A DNA stretch of 64,000 bases from Rhizobium sp. CFBP 8762 (GTDB taxonomy: Bacteria > Pseudomonadota > Alphaproteobacteria > Rhizobiales > Rhizobiaceae): positions 310,001 to 374,000 of the forward strand of contig NZ_JACYUD010000003.1 of the NCBI RefSeq assembly GCF_014841565.1, read 5' to 3'. The notes beneath the pieces are model-generated. The model was not told the origin of the DNA. It made no database searches and saw nothing but the letters and a program-made list of their open reading frames with translations. Made by a program: the position numbers and the translations under genes. Positions 18,133 to 25,732 of the stretch are shown one piece after another; position 1 is the first letter of the stretch, and each line of letters starts with the position of its first letter.

Positions 18133-19575
18133 TTAGCCAAGGCCTGCTTCCTTGAACTGCCGGTTGATGCTTTCGGCCAGCATATCCAGCCCCTCGTCTA
18201 CCGGCACTTCCTTGTTCACCATGCGCTGCAACGTGGCGGCCCACTCGGTCGTCACATCGAAGAACAGCGGCTGTGGTGTGAAGTAGATGCGCGCACCTGG
18301 GGCCGATGTATCATGCGCATTGACGTAGCCCGGATACCCCTTGTTGAGCTTCTCGCGGAAAATCTCGTCCTTCCAGACGGACTGGCGAACAGGGTTGACG
18401 AAGTCCATTTTCGTGGCGCCAAAAATGGCATGTTCTGCACCGGATGCCCACTGGATAAAGTACCAGGTTGCGTCCTTATCTTTGGAGAAGTTGGACATGG
18501 CCAGTGACCAGATCCAGATATTCGGCGTTGGTGCCTTGGCTTCAGGGTTGGCGGCAAACGGCGCATAGGCCAGCTTGCCAGCCATTTTGTTATCGCCGCC
18601 ATTCATGAAGTAGCCTGCAATATCGGCGTCATACATCATGACCGAGTTGCCAGCACCCATATCGGAGGCCACCTGATACCAGGTGTAGGTGGACCAGTCC
18701 TTCGGACCGCCATCCTGAATCATCTGAACCCATTTGCCATGGAATGCCTTGGATTCGGCTGTGTTCATGGCGGCAGCCAGCTTGCCATCATCCGACAAGG
18801 TCAGATCTTTCTGCCCGTAGTTGGAATAGGCCGACAGGAAGCCCGCATGAATGGTGGCCCACGAACGGGAACCGCGAACGCCGATGCCGTAGGGACCGCC
18901 GAGGTCCTTGGAGGCCTTGCCAGCGGTCTCGATCAACTGATCGAGATTTTTTGGTACTTCCGCGCCGACTTTTTCCAGCAGGGCCGGATTGTAGGTCATG
19001 CTGTTCTGCTCATAACCCCACGGAATGCACCACTGCTTGGCATCGTCCGAACCGAGCGCGCCGCCCGGCTGGCCGTTCCAAGCACAGGATGCCTTCACGC
19101 CGGGCAGAAAATCATCCCAGGCATATTGCGGGCTGGTTTTGGTCGGGTCCTTGATCCACTCATTCAGATCGGCGATCCAGCCAGCGGGACCATAGGTCCA
19201 TGTCATGTAAGCGCCGGTCATAAAGGCGTCATACTCGGTGGAGCCGGATGACAGCGCCGCCGTGACCTTATCGAAATAAACATCCTCCGGGAACACGTCA
19301 TAGGCGATTTCAATGCCAGTCAACTGCTTGAAGCTGTCGAGATTGGCAATCATCGCATCGGCATAGGGGTGTTTGTTCAACAGCAGCTTCAGTTTTTTGC
19401 CGGAATGTTTTTTCCAGTCAAAATCCGCTGCCAGCGCGGTTGTGGACATCATGTTCAGCAGTGTACCGCCTGCTCCCAGACCAACGCCCAGAGCGCTAAG
19501 GCCTTTCAGCAAACCACGTCGGTCGACTTGTCCGCGCATAAATGCGCTGATCAGATCTTTTTCCTTCTCATGCAT
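18133..19575 (-). CDS. Polyol ABC transporter substrate-binding protein (probable Tat export)
   Basis: A 480-residue extracellular solute-binding protein, family 1. The N-terminus has QVDRRGLLKGLSALGVGLGA, a twin-arginine-like signal followed by a hydrophobic stretch and a TALAAD cleavage site. ATG 19575 is preceded by AGGAGGAGG. The mature part has the usual DVFPEDVYFDKVTAALSSG and WYFIQWASG segments. It would deliver erythritol or related polyols to the two permeases. Confidence 0.88.
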   Translation of the reverse strand: MHEKEKDLISAFMRGQVDRRGLLKGLSALGVGLGAGGTLLNMMSTTALAADFDWKKHSGKKLKLLLNKHPYADAMIANLDSFKQLTGIEIAYDVFPEDVYFDKVTAALSSGSTEYDAFMTGAYMTWTYGPAGWIADLNEWIKDPTKTSPQYAWDDFLPGVKASCAWNGQPGGALGSDDAKQWCIPWGYEQNSMTYNPALLEKVGAEVPKNLDQLIETAGKASKDLGGPYGIGVRGSRSWATIHAGFLSAYSNYGQKDLTLSDDGKLAAAMNTAESKAFHGKWVQMIQDGGPKDWSTYTWYQVASDMGAGNSVMMYDADIAGYFMNGGDNKMAGKLAYAPFAANPEAKAPTPNIWIWSLAMSNFSKDKDATWYFIQWASGAEHAIFGATKMDFVNPVRQSVWKDEIFREKLNKGYPGYVNAHDTSAPGARIYFTPQPLFFDVTTEWAATLQRMVNKEVPVDEGLDMLAESINRQFKEAGLG

Positions 19576-19674
19576 GATAACTTCCTCCTCCTGTTGCGGG
19601 TACACGCTCTCTCCCGAGCCCTCCGGCGACCCCGACCGGTATGCAAAGATTGGTGGTCCGCCTCCCCGGCGGCC

Positions 19675-20628
19675 TCACCCCAGACAGAGCGTTTGTGCAG
19701 TACGCTCATCCGTAATCAGGCCAGACAACAGCCCGCTTTTCAAAATAGACAGGATAGACCGGGTTTTGCCCTTGCCCCCTGCCACAGCTACGATCCTCCG
19801 TGTGGCGAGATCCTCCCGGCTCAGAGTAAACGTGCGGTCCGACAGGGTTGTCTCGATGGGTGCTCCGGCCTCATCATAAAAATGCCCCAGCACCTCACCT
19901 GCCCCACCGCCAGAAATGATATCCTCAATTTCGATCTGCTCGATCATGCCGGTTGCGACCAGAGACGCCTCCCGCTCCACCGTGCCGATGCCGACCAGCA
20001 AGAGATCCGCCGAGGTTGCCAGATCGACCACATCGCAAACGCCGCGCTGGCTGAGCAGCACATCACGATCTTCAACCGTGTTGGCAAAAAAGGGCACCGG
20101 CATCACATAGGCCTCCGCTCCGGTGCGCTCCGCCAGTCGATGAATAACATCGTGCGGATTGGCCGAGAACTTTCGTGTCAGCCCGCCCAGCAGCGAAACG
20201 AACCGCACCTTGGCATTGCTGGTGCGCGGCAGGTTATCTACGCACGCCGCAAGTGTGCGGCCATGCCCGACGCCGATTAGCCCGTTTCCCTCCCGCTCAA
20301 TCTCGCGTTTCAAAAACTGCGCGCCCGCAATGCCCAGCGCTTTCAGCGGCAGATCGTCCGTGTCGAAATCGGGTACAACTTCGCAGTAATCCAGCGAAAA
20401 GCGTGCGGAGAGCGTGTGCTCCATCTCCATGCACTCGGCCACATCACCATCGATATAAACTTTCACCAATCCCTCCTGATTGGCTTTGGTAATCAGGCGG
20501 TGCGCCTTAAGCGATGTCAAACCCAAGCGCTTGGCAACTTCCGCCTGCGTCAATCCTCCGGCGTAATGCAGCCAGGCGGCGCGGGTCGCCATGCTGGACT
20601 CATCGTCACGCAAAACACCTCCCCGCAT
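19675..20628 (-). CDS. eryD: SorC family regulator, EryD-like
   Basis: A 317-residue sugar-binding transcriptional regulator. A helix-turn-helix is seen near residues 25-50 (LTQAEVAKRLGLTSLKAHRL), followed by the SorC sensor domain with GVGHGRTLAACV and VVDLATSADLLLVGIGTV. EryD represses the ery operon and is relieved by erythritol in Brucella. ATG 20628 has GGAGGAGG nine bases upstream; an in-frame GTG at 20634 is too close to it. It heads the 12-gene transport and catabolism string. Confidence 0.87.
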   Translation of the reverse strand: MRGGVLRDDESSMATRAAWLHYAGGLTQAEVAKRLGLTSLKAHRLITKANQEGLVKVYIDGDVAECMEMEHTLSARFSLDYCEVVPDFDTDDLPLKALGIAGAQFLKREIEREGNGLIGVGHGRTLAACVDNLPRTSNAKVRFVSLLGGLTRKFSANPHDVIHRLAERTGAEAYVMPVPFFANTVEDRDVLLSQRGVCDVVDLATSADLLLVGIGTVEREASLVATGMIEQIEIEDIISGGGAGEVLGHFYDEAGAPIETTLSDRTFTLSREDLATRRIVAVAGGKGKTRSILSILKSGLLSGLITDERTAQTLCLG

Positions 20629-20651
20629 CGACACCGGCCTCCTCCAAGGTG

Positions 20652-20682
20652 ATAATATTATCTACCATTGAAAATAATTTCA
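20652..20682. promoter_or_regulatory. Paired palindromes upstream of the SorC gene
   Basis: A perfect 12-base palindrome GATAATATTATC (20652-20663) and a near-palindrome GAAAATAATTTC (20671-20682) lie 19 bases apart centre to centre, 24 bases before the eryD start. This layout suits a SorC operator and an autoregulated promoter. Confidence 0.5.
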
Positions 20683-20810
20683 TTCAGCTGCGAGAGTTTG
20701 TCAAGTCCCATTTGCGGTAGGATTGCATTTGAGCAATTTGGCACTTGCAAAGGCACAGCCCCTTTCGGATCGGCAGGTCTATGATTATATAAGGACATCG
20801 GAGGTACTGC

Positions 20811-21335
20811 ATGGTCTGGTTGGTTGTTGTTCTTGTCACGCTTGCGCTTGTTTCGCTTTCAAGCCGCTCTCCGAACTTCCTGCGTGTGATAACGCCAGCC
20901 CTGTTTGTTGCAGCAGCCTTTGCGATGATGGCAACGGTGGTGATCTGGACCCAAAGCGCCGAACGGCGCGCCGAGCAATTCACACAAACTGCCCCCGCCG
21001 GCGGCCCAGTTCTAACCTCCGCGGATCTGCAGCTTACAAATCTACAGTTCACACAGGGAAAACCGGCGACCAGCTACAAGGTGACGGGCACGATTTTTAA
21101 CAACAGTCCCTCGGTTGCCCTGTCATCGTTTCAACTGCGGGTGACCTTGCAGGATTGCCCTTCCGAGACCTGCACCGTCATCGGGGACGACAGCACGCTG
21201 GTCATTGCACGGGTGCCCGCAGGCAGCAGCCAGACATTCGAGAGCTTTCTGACGATTGCAAACCCGGCGCTGGTTGCGCCAACCACACCAAAATGGGTCT
21301 ACGACATCAGCGATATTAAACCCTATAAGCCCTAA
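20811..21335 (+). CDS. Membrane-anchored hypothetical protein with FxLYD-like domain
   Basis: A 174-residue protein. Residues about 1-20 and 27-47 are membrane helices. The soluble part (LTNLQFTQGKPATSYKVTG, FNNSPSVALSSFQLRVTLQDC, VPAGSSQTFESFLTI) reads like a beta-sandwich of the kind that ends rhizobial DUF3426/FxLYD proteins. GGAGGTA stands in front of the ATG. Function is unknown; a periplasmic face is likely. The preceding gap (20683-20810) holds an AT-rich stretch that could be its promoter. Confidence 0.8.
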   Translation: MVWLVVVLVTLALVSLSSRSPNFLRVITPALFVAAAFAMMATVVIWTQSAERRAEQFTQTAPAGGPVLTSADLQLTNLQFTQGKPATSYKVTGTIFNNSPSVALSSFQLRVTLQDCPSETCTVIGDDSTLVIARVPAGSSQTFESFLTIANPALVAPTTPKWVYDISDIKPYKP

Positions 21336-21403
21336 GCCGATCTTGAATATTGTTGCTTGTGGATCGATCTTCATTCCTGTCTAAGCTATTGGAGACTGAA
21401 AGA

Positions 21404-21595
21404 ATGAAGTATGTTCTACCTATCTTGGGAATAATACTGACAGGCTGCGCCTCCGACGGCCCACCCTCGGCCAAAACAATCCGCGACAACGCGTATTGCA
21501 CCCGCCTTTATGCACCGACCAGTTCGGACCACGAGTACTGCCGCTATCAAAAAAGCGTTGAGAAACAATCTTCTGCACAATCGATAAAGGACTGA
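21404..21595 (+). CDS. Small lipoprotein
   Basis: A 63-residue protein with a signal peptide and a lipobox (LTGC at residues 12-15) followed by a polar, charged tail with two further Cys. ATG 21404 has GGAG nine bases upstream. It would be lipidated and anchored in the envelope. No function can be assigned. Confidence 0.75.
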   Translation: MKYVLPILGIILTGCASDGPPSAKTIRDNAYCTRLYAPTSSDHEYCRYQKSVEKQSSAQSIKD

Positions 21596-21599
21596 ACAC

Positions 21600-21734
21600 A
21601 TGGCCAAGGGTCAACAAAAGAGCAATAAAGAAACCCGCAAACCCAAGCAGGACAAAAAGGTGGACAAGACCCCATCCCCGATTGGGTCGCAGGTGAAACA
21701 GGCCGAAAGCTCGATGGCAAAACGGAAGCCGTAA
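21600..21734 (+). CDS. Small basic protein (44 residues)
   Basis: The frame starts with MAKGQQKSNKETRKPKQDKK and ends at TAA 21732-21734. It is very rich in Lys, Gln and Arg, and resembles short basic conserved proteins of Rhizobiales with unknown role. It lies 4 bases after the lipoprotein gene. Its stop is the last clearly host feature before the phage remnant. Confidence 0.65.
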   Translation: MAKGQQKSNKETRKPKQDKKVDKTPSPIGSQVKQAESSMAKRKP

Positions 21735-21735
21735 T

Positions 21736-21870
21736 TCCGCTGAAATCAAGTGCCGCCGTTGCGGCACGTTCAATCATCTGAGGCCACTGCCCGCACAGGA
21801 CACCGAGCCCCTGCCCGACTGCCACGAGCAGCCGCAAAGGAAACACTCGTGTGGCTCTACGTCCCGATAA
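21736..21870 (+). pseudogene. Remnant of a Com-like phage zinc-finger protein
   Basis: A frame without start codon reads EIKCRRCGTFNHLRPL and ends with TAA at 21868-21870, overlapping the methyltransferase start. This matches the second half of Com-like proteins of Mu-type phages, which carry two CxxC pairs and activate translation of a DNA modification gene. The first CxxC and start codon are missing, and intact host sequence ends just before, so this is a phage right-end fragment. Confidence 0.6.
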
Positions 21871-22807
21871 CGGCTTTACCGCCGAACTTACTGCCAACTC
21901 AGAACCTCTCCACGGCATCGCGCTTTGCGCTGGCGTGGGAGGACTGGAACTCGGCCTGCATATCGCAGAACCCGGATACAAGACTGTGTGTTACGTCGAG
22001 CGGGAAGCCTTCCCTGCAAGCGTGCTGGTGGCGCGGATGGAAGACAAGGCCCTGGATCACGCGCCTGTCTGGGATGATGTTACCACCTTCGATGGCCGCC
22101 CTTGGCGTGGAAAGGTTCATATCCTCACTGGCGGCTATCCCTGCCAGCCCTTCTCGTTTGCCGGTAAACGGCTCGGACAAGATGATCCCCGTCACCTCTG
22201 GCCTCACATTGCCCGCATCATCGCGGAGCTTGAACCCGAATGGTGTTTCTTCGAAAACGTCGAAGGCCATATGTCCCTGGGCGCCGATGCAGTCTTCGCA
22301 GACCTTGCCCGCCTGGGCTTTAGCATCAAAGCGGGCTTGTTCAGCGCGGCAGAAGTCGGCGCATCCCACCAGCGTCGGCGGCTCTTCATTGTGGCCCACG
22401 CCGACAAAGTCCCTCTATTGCACGAAAATCGAGCTGGAGCTGGTGAACGATTGCTTCCGGATGCGCGACGATGCAGCAGCAGCGGGATCGCAGTTCGGCC
22501 TGGGCAAGGCTGCGCGCGTGTGGACGCACATCTGGCTACTGATGAAAGCCTGCGGAGCCCGGCCGACGAAGCCGTTCAGCTTCCGCTCTTCGCGCCCGCT
22601 CCATCTGAGTTTGAACGCTGGAGCCCGATCCTTGATCGGCGACCTGACCTTCAACCCGAACTTTTCGGACTGGATCATGGGCTGGCCGATCGGGTGGACC
22701 GATCCGATGCAGCCGGTAACGGAGTGGTCTCACTGGCTGCAGCGTATGCGTGGCGAACTCTCAAGGATTCGTTTTTTTCACATGACTCATTCCTCATAGA
22801 CAAATAG
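21851..22807 (+). CDS. Phage-type DNA (cytosine-5-)-methyltransferase
   Basis: A 318-residue C5 methyltransferase. Motif I is ALCAGVGGLELGL, motif IV is GGYPCQPFS with the catalytic Cys98, motif VI is FFENVEGH, motif VIII is GASHQRRRLFIVA and motif X is GNGVVSLAAAYAWRTL. It methylates cytosine in a site that cannot be predicted. GTG 21851 is preceded by AAAGGAAA. Com-like plus methyltransferase is the layout of the right end of Mu-like phages. A second open frame overlaps its 3' part. Confidence 0.88.
   Translation: MALRPDNGFTAELTANSEPLHGIALCAGVGGLELGLHIAEPGYKTVCYVEREAFPASVLVARMEDKALDHAPVWDDVTTFDGRPWRGKVHILTGGYPCQPFSFAGKRLGQDDPRHLWPHIARIIAELEPEWCFFENVEGHMSLGADAVFADLARLGFSIKAGLFSAAEVGASHQRRRLFIVAHADKVPLLHENRAGAGERLLPDARRCSSSGIAVRPGQGCARVDAHLATDESLRSPADEAVQLPLFAPAPSEFERWSPILDRRPDLQPELFGLDHGLADRVDRSDAAGNGVVSLAAAYAWRTLKDSFFSHDSFLIDK
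22443..22799 (+). CDS. Protein-like frame overlapping the methyltransferase 3' end
   Basis: In the +1 frame relative to the methyltransferase, a 118-residue reading from GTG 22443 contains NPNFSDWIMGWPIGWTDP followed by VTEWSHWLQRMRGELS. The MGWPIGWT motif is typical of the C-termini of phage DNA methylases. The frame has normal amino-acid composition, unlike a random shadow. It could be a separate overlapping gene or a frameshifted alternative end. No strong ribosome site is seen, so confidence is low. Confidence 0.35.
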   Translation: MNDCFRMRDDAAAAGSQFGLGKAARVWTHIWLLMKACGARPTKPFSFRSSRPLHLSLNAGARSLIGDLTFNPNFSDWIMGWPIGWTDPMQPVTEWSHWLQRMRGELSRIRFFHMTHSS

Positions 22808-22844
22808 TTTGCTGCAACATGCGGATGAGTAATGGAGAGATTGC

Positions 22845-23633
22845 TTGGATACTTTATTTGCGCTGACCGCCTTAGCCGGATTGTCTGCCATGGTGTGGTT
22901 TGCCTTGGTTGCATATTTTTCTAAAATGAGACGCAGAAAGGCAAAAATTCGTGCTTGGGGCTCGTTTATAATTTTTGTCCTTTCGATAGCAGCGATATCG
23001 CATTTTCAAAATGCTGATGCGGTCGCTGAAGGCTTTAAAAGCACTAGCGACCGGATGGCGGCCAAAAATGCAGGCTTTACAGATTCATTCAGTTGGCGAA
23101 GCGAGCAGCTCAGACGCGATCGTGAATTGATACAGCAAGCTGAAGAGAACGAAACGGCGCGACGTATACAAGAGTCCGAGGCTGCAAAGAGACAGCAGCA
23201 GAAAGATGAAGAACTTGCGAAAGCAGAGGCTGCTGAAGAAGAGGAACGGGAAAAAAAGGCGGCAGAACAGAAATTGAAGGAAGATGAAGTTGCAAAGGCG
23301 GAAGCTGCCCTAGCAGAAGAGGCTGTACGAGCTAAAGAGGCGGCTTGCTTAGCTGATCCTCAATGCGCATTTGACGAGTTGTCAATTCAAATATCAGTAG
23401 ATTGCAGACTTGCAATCGAGAAGCTGCCTAAGTGGGATTTTGAATGGACAGATAGCTGGACTGAACCGAAATTCCTGCCAGCGGGGTGGGCAAAGAAAGA
23501 CCAAAAAACTCTGCTGCTAATGGGGCAGGCACTTAAACTTCAAAATGGGTTCGGTGCTTGGAAACGTGTTAGTTATTTTTGCGCATACAATCTGGTCAGT
23601 CGGAAGGTGGTGGACGTCGTGATCAACCAGTAA
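22845..23633 (+). CDS. Membrane protein with long coiled coil, unknown function
   Basis: A 262-residue protein with two membrane helices (about residues 5-25 and 36-53), a charged coiled coil (about 88-172, rich in Glu, Lys, Ala and Gln) and a C-terminal domain with four Cys. It starts at TTG 22845, with GGAGAG 5 bases upstream. Base composition is AT-richer than the host genes. It lies after the methyltransferase and before a terminator, a place where Mu-like phages carry extra genes. No family recognised. Confidence 0.7.
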   Translation: MDTLFALTALAGLSAMVWFALVAYFSKMRRRKAKIRAWGSFIIFVLSIAAISHFQNADAVAEGFKSTSDRMAAKNAGFTDSFSWRSEQLRRDRELIQQAEENETARRIQESEAAKRQQQKDEELAKAEAAEEEEREKKAAEQKLKEDEVAKAEAALAEEAVRAKEAACLADPQCAFDELSIQISVDCRLAIEKLPKWDFEWTDSWTEPKFLPAGWAKKDQKTLLLMGQALKLQNGFGAWKRVSYFCAYNLVSRKVVDVVINQ

Positions 23634-23683
23634 CGTCGCAGTGGCGTCACTGAAGTCATCAGTGCTTAGGCACAACCATACCA

Positions 23684-23706
23684 AGCCCCGCCTTAAACGC
23701 GGGGCT
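23684..23706 (+). terminator. Intrinsic terminator after the coiled-coil gene
   Basis: An 8-bp stem (AGCCCCGC with GCGGGGCT) is followed by ATTCGTTTTA. It ends the methyltransferase/coiled-coil transcript. Confidence 0.75.
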
Positions 23707-24263
23707 ATTCGTTTTATGGTTCCAAAAGGTTTTAACTGCTTTTCAAGCGTTTTATAACACTGTTTGACACCGCAGCCAGAGATCTTCAAATTCCGATTTC
23801 TCGTGTCAAAATTCCGAAGAGCCGTGTCACGCTACAGTGTCAAAATTCCGAAGAGCCGTGTCACGCTACAACAAGTGTTGTCTGCCACAGATAAGATGAA
23901 TTATGGAATTGCCCGGGAATAGGTGGGATTTGGCGGGAAAGTGTTAAATTTCAAGGACCTATGCGGTTGCCAATAAAATCGTAAATCGCACTTTTGACAG
24001 TGCTCTACCTACGAAAAATGGCCTGTCGGTTAATACACGCTCCAAACTGGCGTTTGTCTCAAAAGGTCTTTGAGAACGCTTTGAAAGCGCTTCAAGCATC
24101 TTCAAACCATTATAATCATTACACACGTAGAATTTTAGCAGATCAAAATTCGCCACAAGACAATGGCAATTTTCGACGTAAATTCTAATTTTATCTTGGA
24201 CGCAACGTCCGAGATGAAATTTATTTAATAAATACAGAGAGATAATCAAAAATTTGGCGTTGT
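23707..24263. other. Gene-free junction: presumed left end of the Mu-like prophage
   Basis: No convincing gene is seen in this AT-rich stretch. It contains TGTTTGACAC at 23761 (a possible TG terminus), the 34-bp tandem repeat (23803-23870), a cluster of CTTTGA/CTTCAAG motifs near 24064-24106 and an inverted repeat from 24193 onward. Such repeated sites are expected where a MuA-type transposase binds. The exact end cannot be fixed without the right end. An IS21-family end remnant is the main alternative, since those elements also carry tandem terminal repeats. Confidence 0.45.
23803..23870. repeat. Perfect 34-bp tandem repeat, two copies
   Basis: Copies at 23803-23836 and 23837-23870 are identical, beginning GTGTCAAAATTCCG and ending GTGTCACGCTACA. 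A partial third copy (TCAAATTCCGATTTCTCGTGTCA) lies just upstream at 23785-23807. They probably bind a transposase at an element end. Confidence 0.85.
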
Positions 24264-24279
24264 TTATCTCGGACGTTGC
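24193..24279. repeat. Inverted repeat with three ATCTYGGACG motifs
   Basis: ATCTTGGACG at 24193 faces CGTCCGAGAT at 24206-24215. The longer arm GCAACGTCCGAGAT (24202-24215) is repeated exactly inverted at 24266-24279. The second arm overlaps the 3' end of the zinc-ribbon gene. It could be an operator, a transposase site or a terminator. Confidence 0.6.
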
Positions 24280-24551
24280 ACTGCTCTGATCAATTGCGAA
24301 TTACGGGATTTTTCTGGCGGTGGGCTGAACATCACTTCGATCCTCATACTGCCGCACCTCGGGCACTTGATACGTTCGCCGATCTTTACCAACGGCATAT
24401 TTCGGCCGCGTGTCGCGATCATCGTGTGCATGTCAAGGCGGTAGCTCCATAGGCACTGGCGCACGAGTTTTAGGCCTTCCCTGTTGGGCGCGGCGCACTT
24501 CACGAAAATTTCCCAGCCCAGATCATGGGCCTCGCCCAGAGACTCAACCAT
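24264..24551 (-). CDS. Zinc-ribbon hypothetical protein of Rhizobiales
   Basis: A 95-residue protein. The segment AHDLGWEIFVKCA, a central basic stretch and C-terminal IKCPRCGSMRIEVMF read like small conserved rhizobial proteins with a single CxxC pair. Only one CxxC is seen, so metal binding would need a dimer or other ligands. It lies downstream of the repressor gene on the same strand, with a gap of about 120 bases. The ATG at 24551 is chosen; an in-frame GTG lies 9 bases upstream. Confidence 0.65.
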   Translation of the reverse strand: MVESLGEAHDLGWEIFVKCAAPNREGLKLVRQCLWSYRLDMHTMIATRGRNMPLVKIGERIKCPRCGSMRIEVMFSPPPEKSRNSQLIRAVQRPR

Positions 24552-24671
24552 GCTCCACACCTAATAGAACATAGTGGGAACTTCAAGACCTGTGGATACG
24601 CACTTATTCCGCTAAGTTAGATATTGCTAACAATCGAAATACGAGCATGGTTCAATTATCTGGTCTTACGA

Positions 24672-25253
24672 TCATGAGGCCTCGGCTTTGCCAAGCCCGG
24701 GATTTTGTATCGCATTGAGGGCAGATCGTTTCAGCTTGTGCCGGATATGCGCCAGCGCAAGATCAACCTCCTCGGCATCGTCCAGGTCAGCCACGGTGCT
24801 TTTCAATTCGGCATAAATTTCCATGCCAATCAAAGCCACCTCGTCTGGCGGGAGAAAGATACCAGCATCGCTGTGAACCTCTGATACAATCGTCATAATA
24901 CCACGTTTTAGGGGTAGCCCCTTGTGAAAGCGATCCTCTTGGGCTGTTGTCACAGCTGCAATTGGTTGGCCTTGATGTCGATGTGTTGCGTCGGCGTATG
25001 TGTCATTGTTTAAAAACTTTGCACCTTTCCCGTTCGCAAGCCAACCAACGTTCACCCCACCGGCGTCCGCAATTGCGATCAACACATCCATTGATGGTGT
25101 GCCGTCCTTTAGTATTCGATTTAGACCAGATTTCGCCAAGTTTGCGCGACGGGCGAACTGGGTTTCGCTTTCGGCCCCAAGCACCTCCCTCAGCCTTAAT
25201 CGGAAGTCTTCTAGCTGTTGTTCAGTCAGTCTATCAGATCGTTTTTTTGCCAT
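24672..25253 (-). CDS. Prophage repressor (HTH, Mu c/CI-like)
   Basis: A 193-residue protein. An XRE-type helix-turn-helix is visible near residues 25-60 (SETQFARRANLAKSGLNRIL, then PSMDVLIAIADAGGVNVGWL). The C-terminal half is helical and is not the usual S24 peptidase. Its position, transcribed away from ner across a repeat-rich operator, is that of the Mu lysogeny repressor c. ATG 25253 starts AKKRSDRLTEQQ; longer in-frame starts at 25292 and 25322 exist. Confidence 0.8.
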   Translation of the reverse strand: MAKKRSDRLTEQQLEDFRLRLREVLGAESETQFARRANLAKSGLNRILKDGTPSMDVLIAIADAGGVNVGWLANGKGAKFLNNDTYADATHRHQGQPIAAVTTAQEDRFHKGLPLKRGIMTIVSEVHSDAGIFLPPDEVALIGMEIYAELKSTVADLDDAEEVDLALAHIRHKLKRSALNAIQNPGLGKAEAS

Positions 25254-25259
25254 AGCCTT

Positions 25260-25327
25260 ATTTGCGAACAAACCGTTTGACTTTGTTCGCATTTGCGTCC
25301 ATTTCTCATTTGCAGGCCGCATTTGCG
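25260..25327. promoter_or_regulatory. Operator region between repressor and ner
   Basis: A perfect 9-bp inverted repeat (GCGAACAAA at 25264-25272, TTTGTTCGC at 25282-25290) is flanked by four ATTTGC heptamer-like copies at 25260, 25291, 25308 and 25321. This is the divergent control region that decides between repressor and early transcription. Confidence 0.65.
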
Positions 25328-25396
25328 GTCAGCGATTGCTCACAATGGTTCAACAAAAAGCGGATGTTAACGCATCCGCTCATGCAGGAGGTTCTC

Positions 25397-25672
25397 ATGG
25401 CAAAGCCTAAGCGCTGGGACCGGCACGATATCCTTGGCGCGCTTCGTCGCCGCCATATGACTTTGACTAAGCTTGCTCAAATGAACGGCAGAAGCCCTGG
25501 CGGCTTTCGGACGATCTGGACCAGACCCAACCGCGAAAATGAAGCCATCATCGCGACCTTTCTAGGGGAGAAAGTCGAGGAACTGTTTCCTGATCGGTAT
25601 CCAAAGAAAACCTCAACGGTACTCTCGCACGAGTACAATTCGGAGTCCATGAGCACGCAGGAGGCTGCGTGA
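25397..25672 (+). CDS. ner: Ner-like regulator of early transcription
   Basis: A 91-residue protein with the Ner/Nlp fold: WDRHDILGALRRRHMTLTKLAQ followed by PGGFRTIWTRPNRENEAIIATFLG and EELFPDRY. In Mu, Ner dampens both repressor and early promoters during lytic growth. ATG 25397 follows CAGGAGG. First gene of the early operon. Confidence 0.88.
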   Translation: MAKPKRWDRHDILGALRRRHMTLTKLAQMNGRSPGGFRTIWTRPNRENEAIIATFLGEKVEELFPDRYPKKTSTVLSHEYNSESMSTQEAA

Positions 25673-25732
25673 TGTCGGGTTTTGATGACCCGGCCCTAGC
25701 TCGTGCCTACAACTGTGCACGACGGGACCTGA

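Noticed and set aside
23803-23870. CRISPR array
   Set aside because: The two 34-bp units are directly adjacent without spacers, so this is a tandem repeat.
24064-24106. Cluster of CTTTGA/CTTCAAG motifs
   Set aside because: It might be a set of transposase sites, but the copies are too short and irregular to call separately from the end region.
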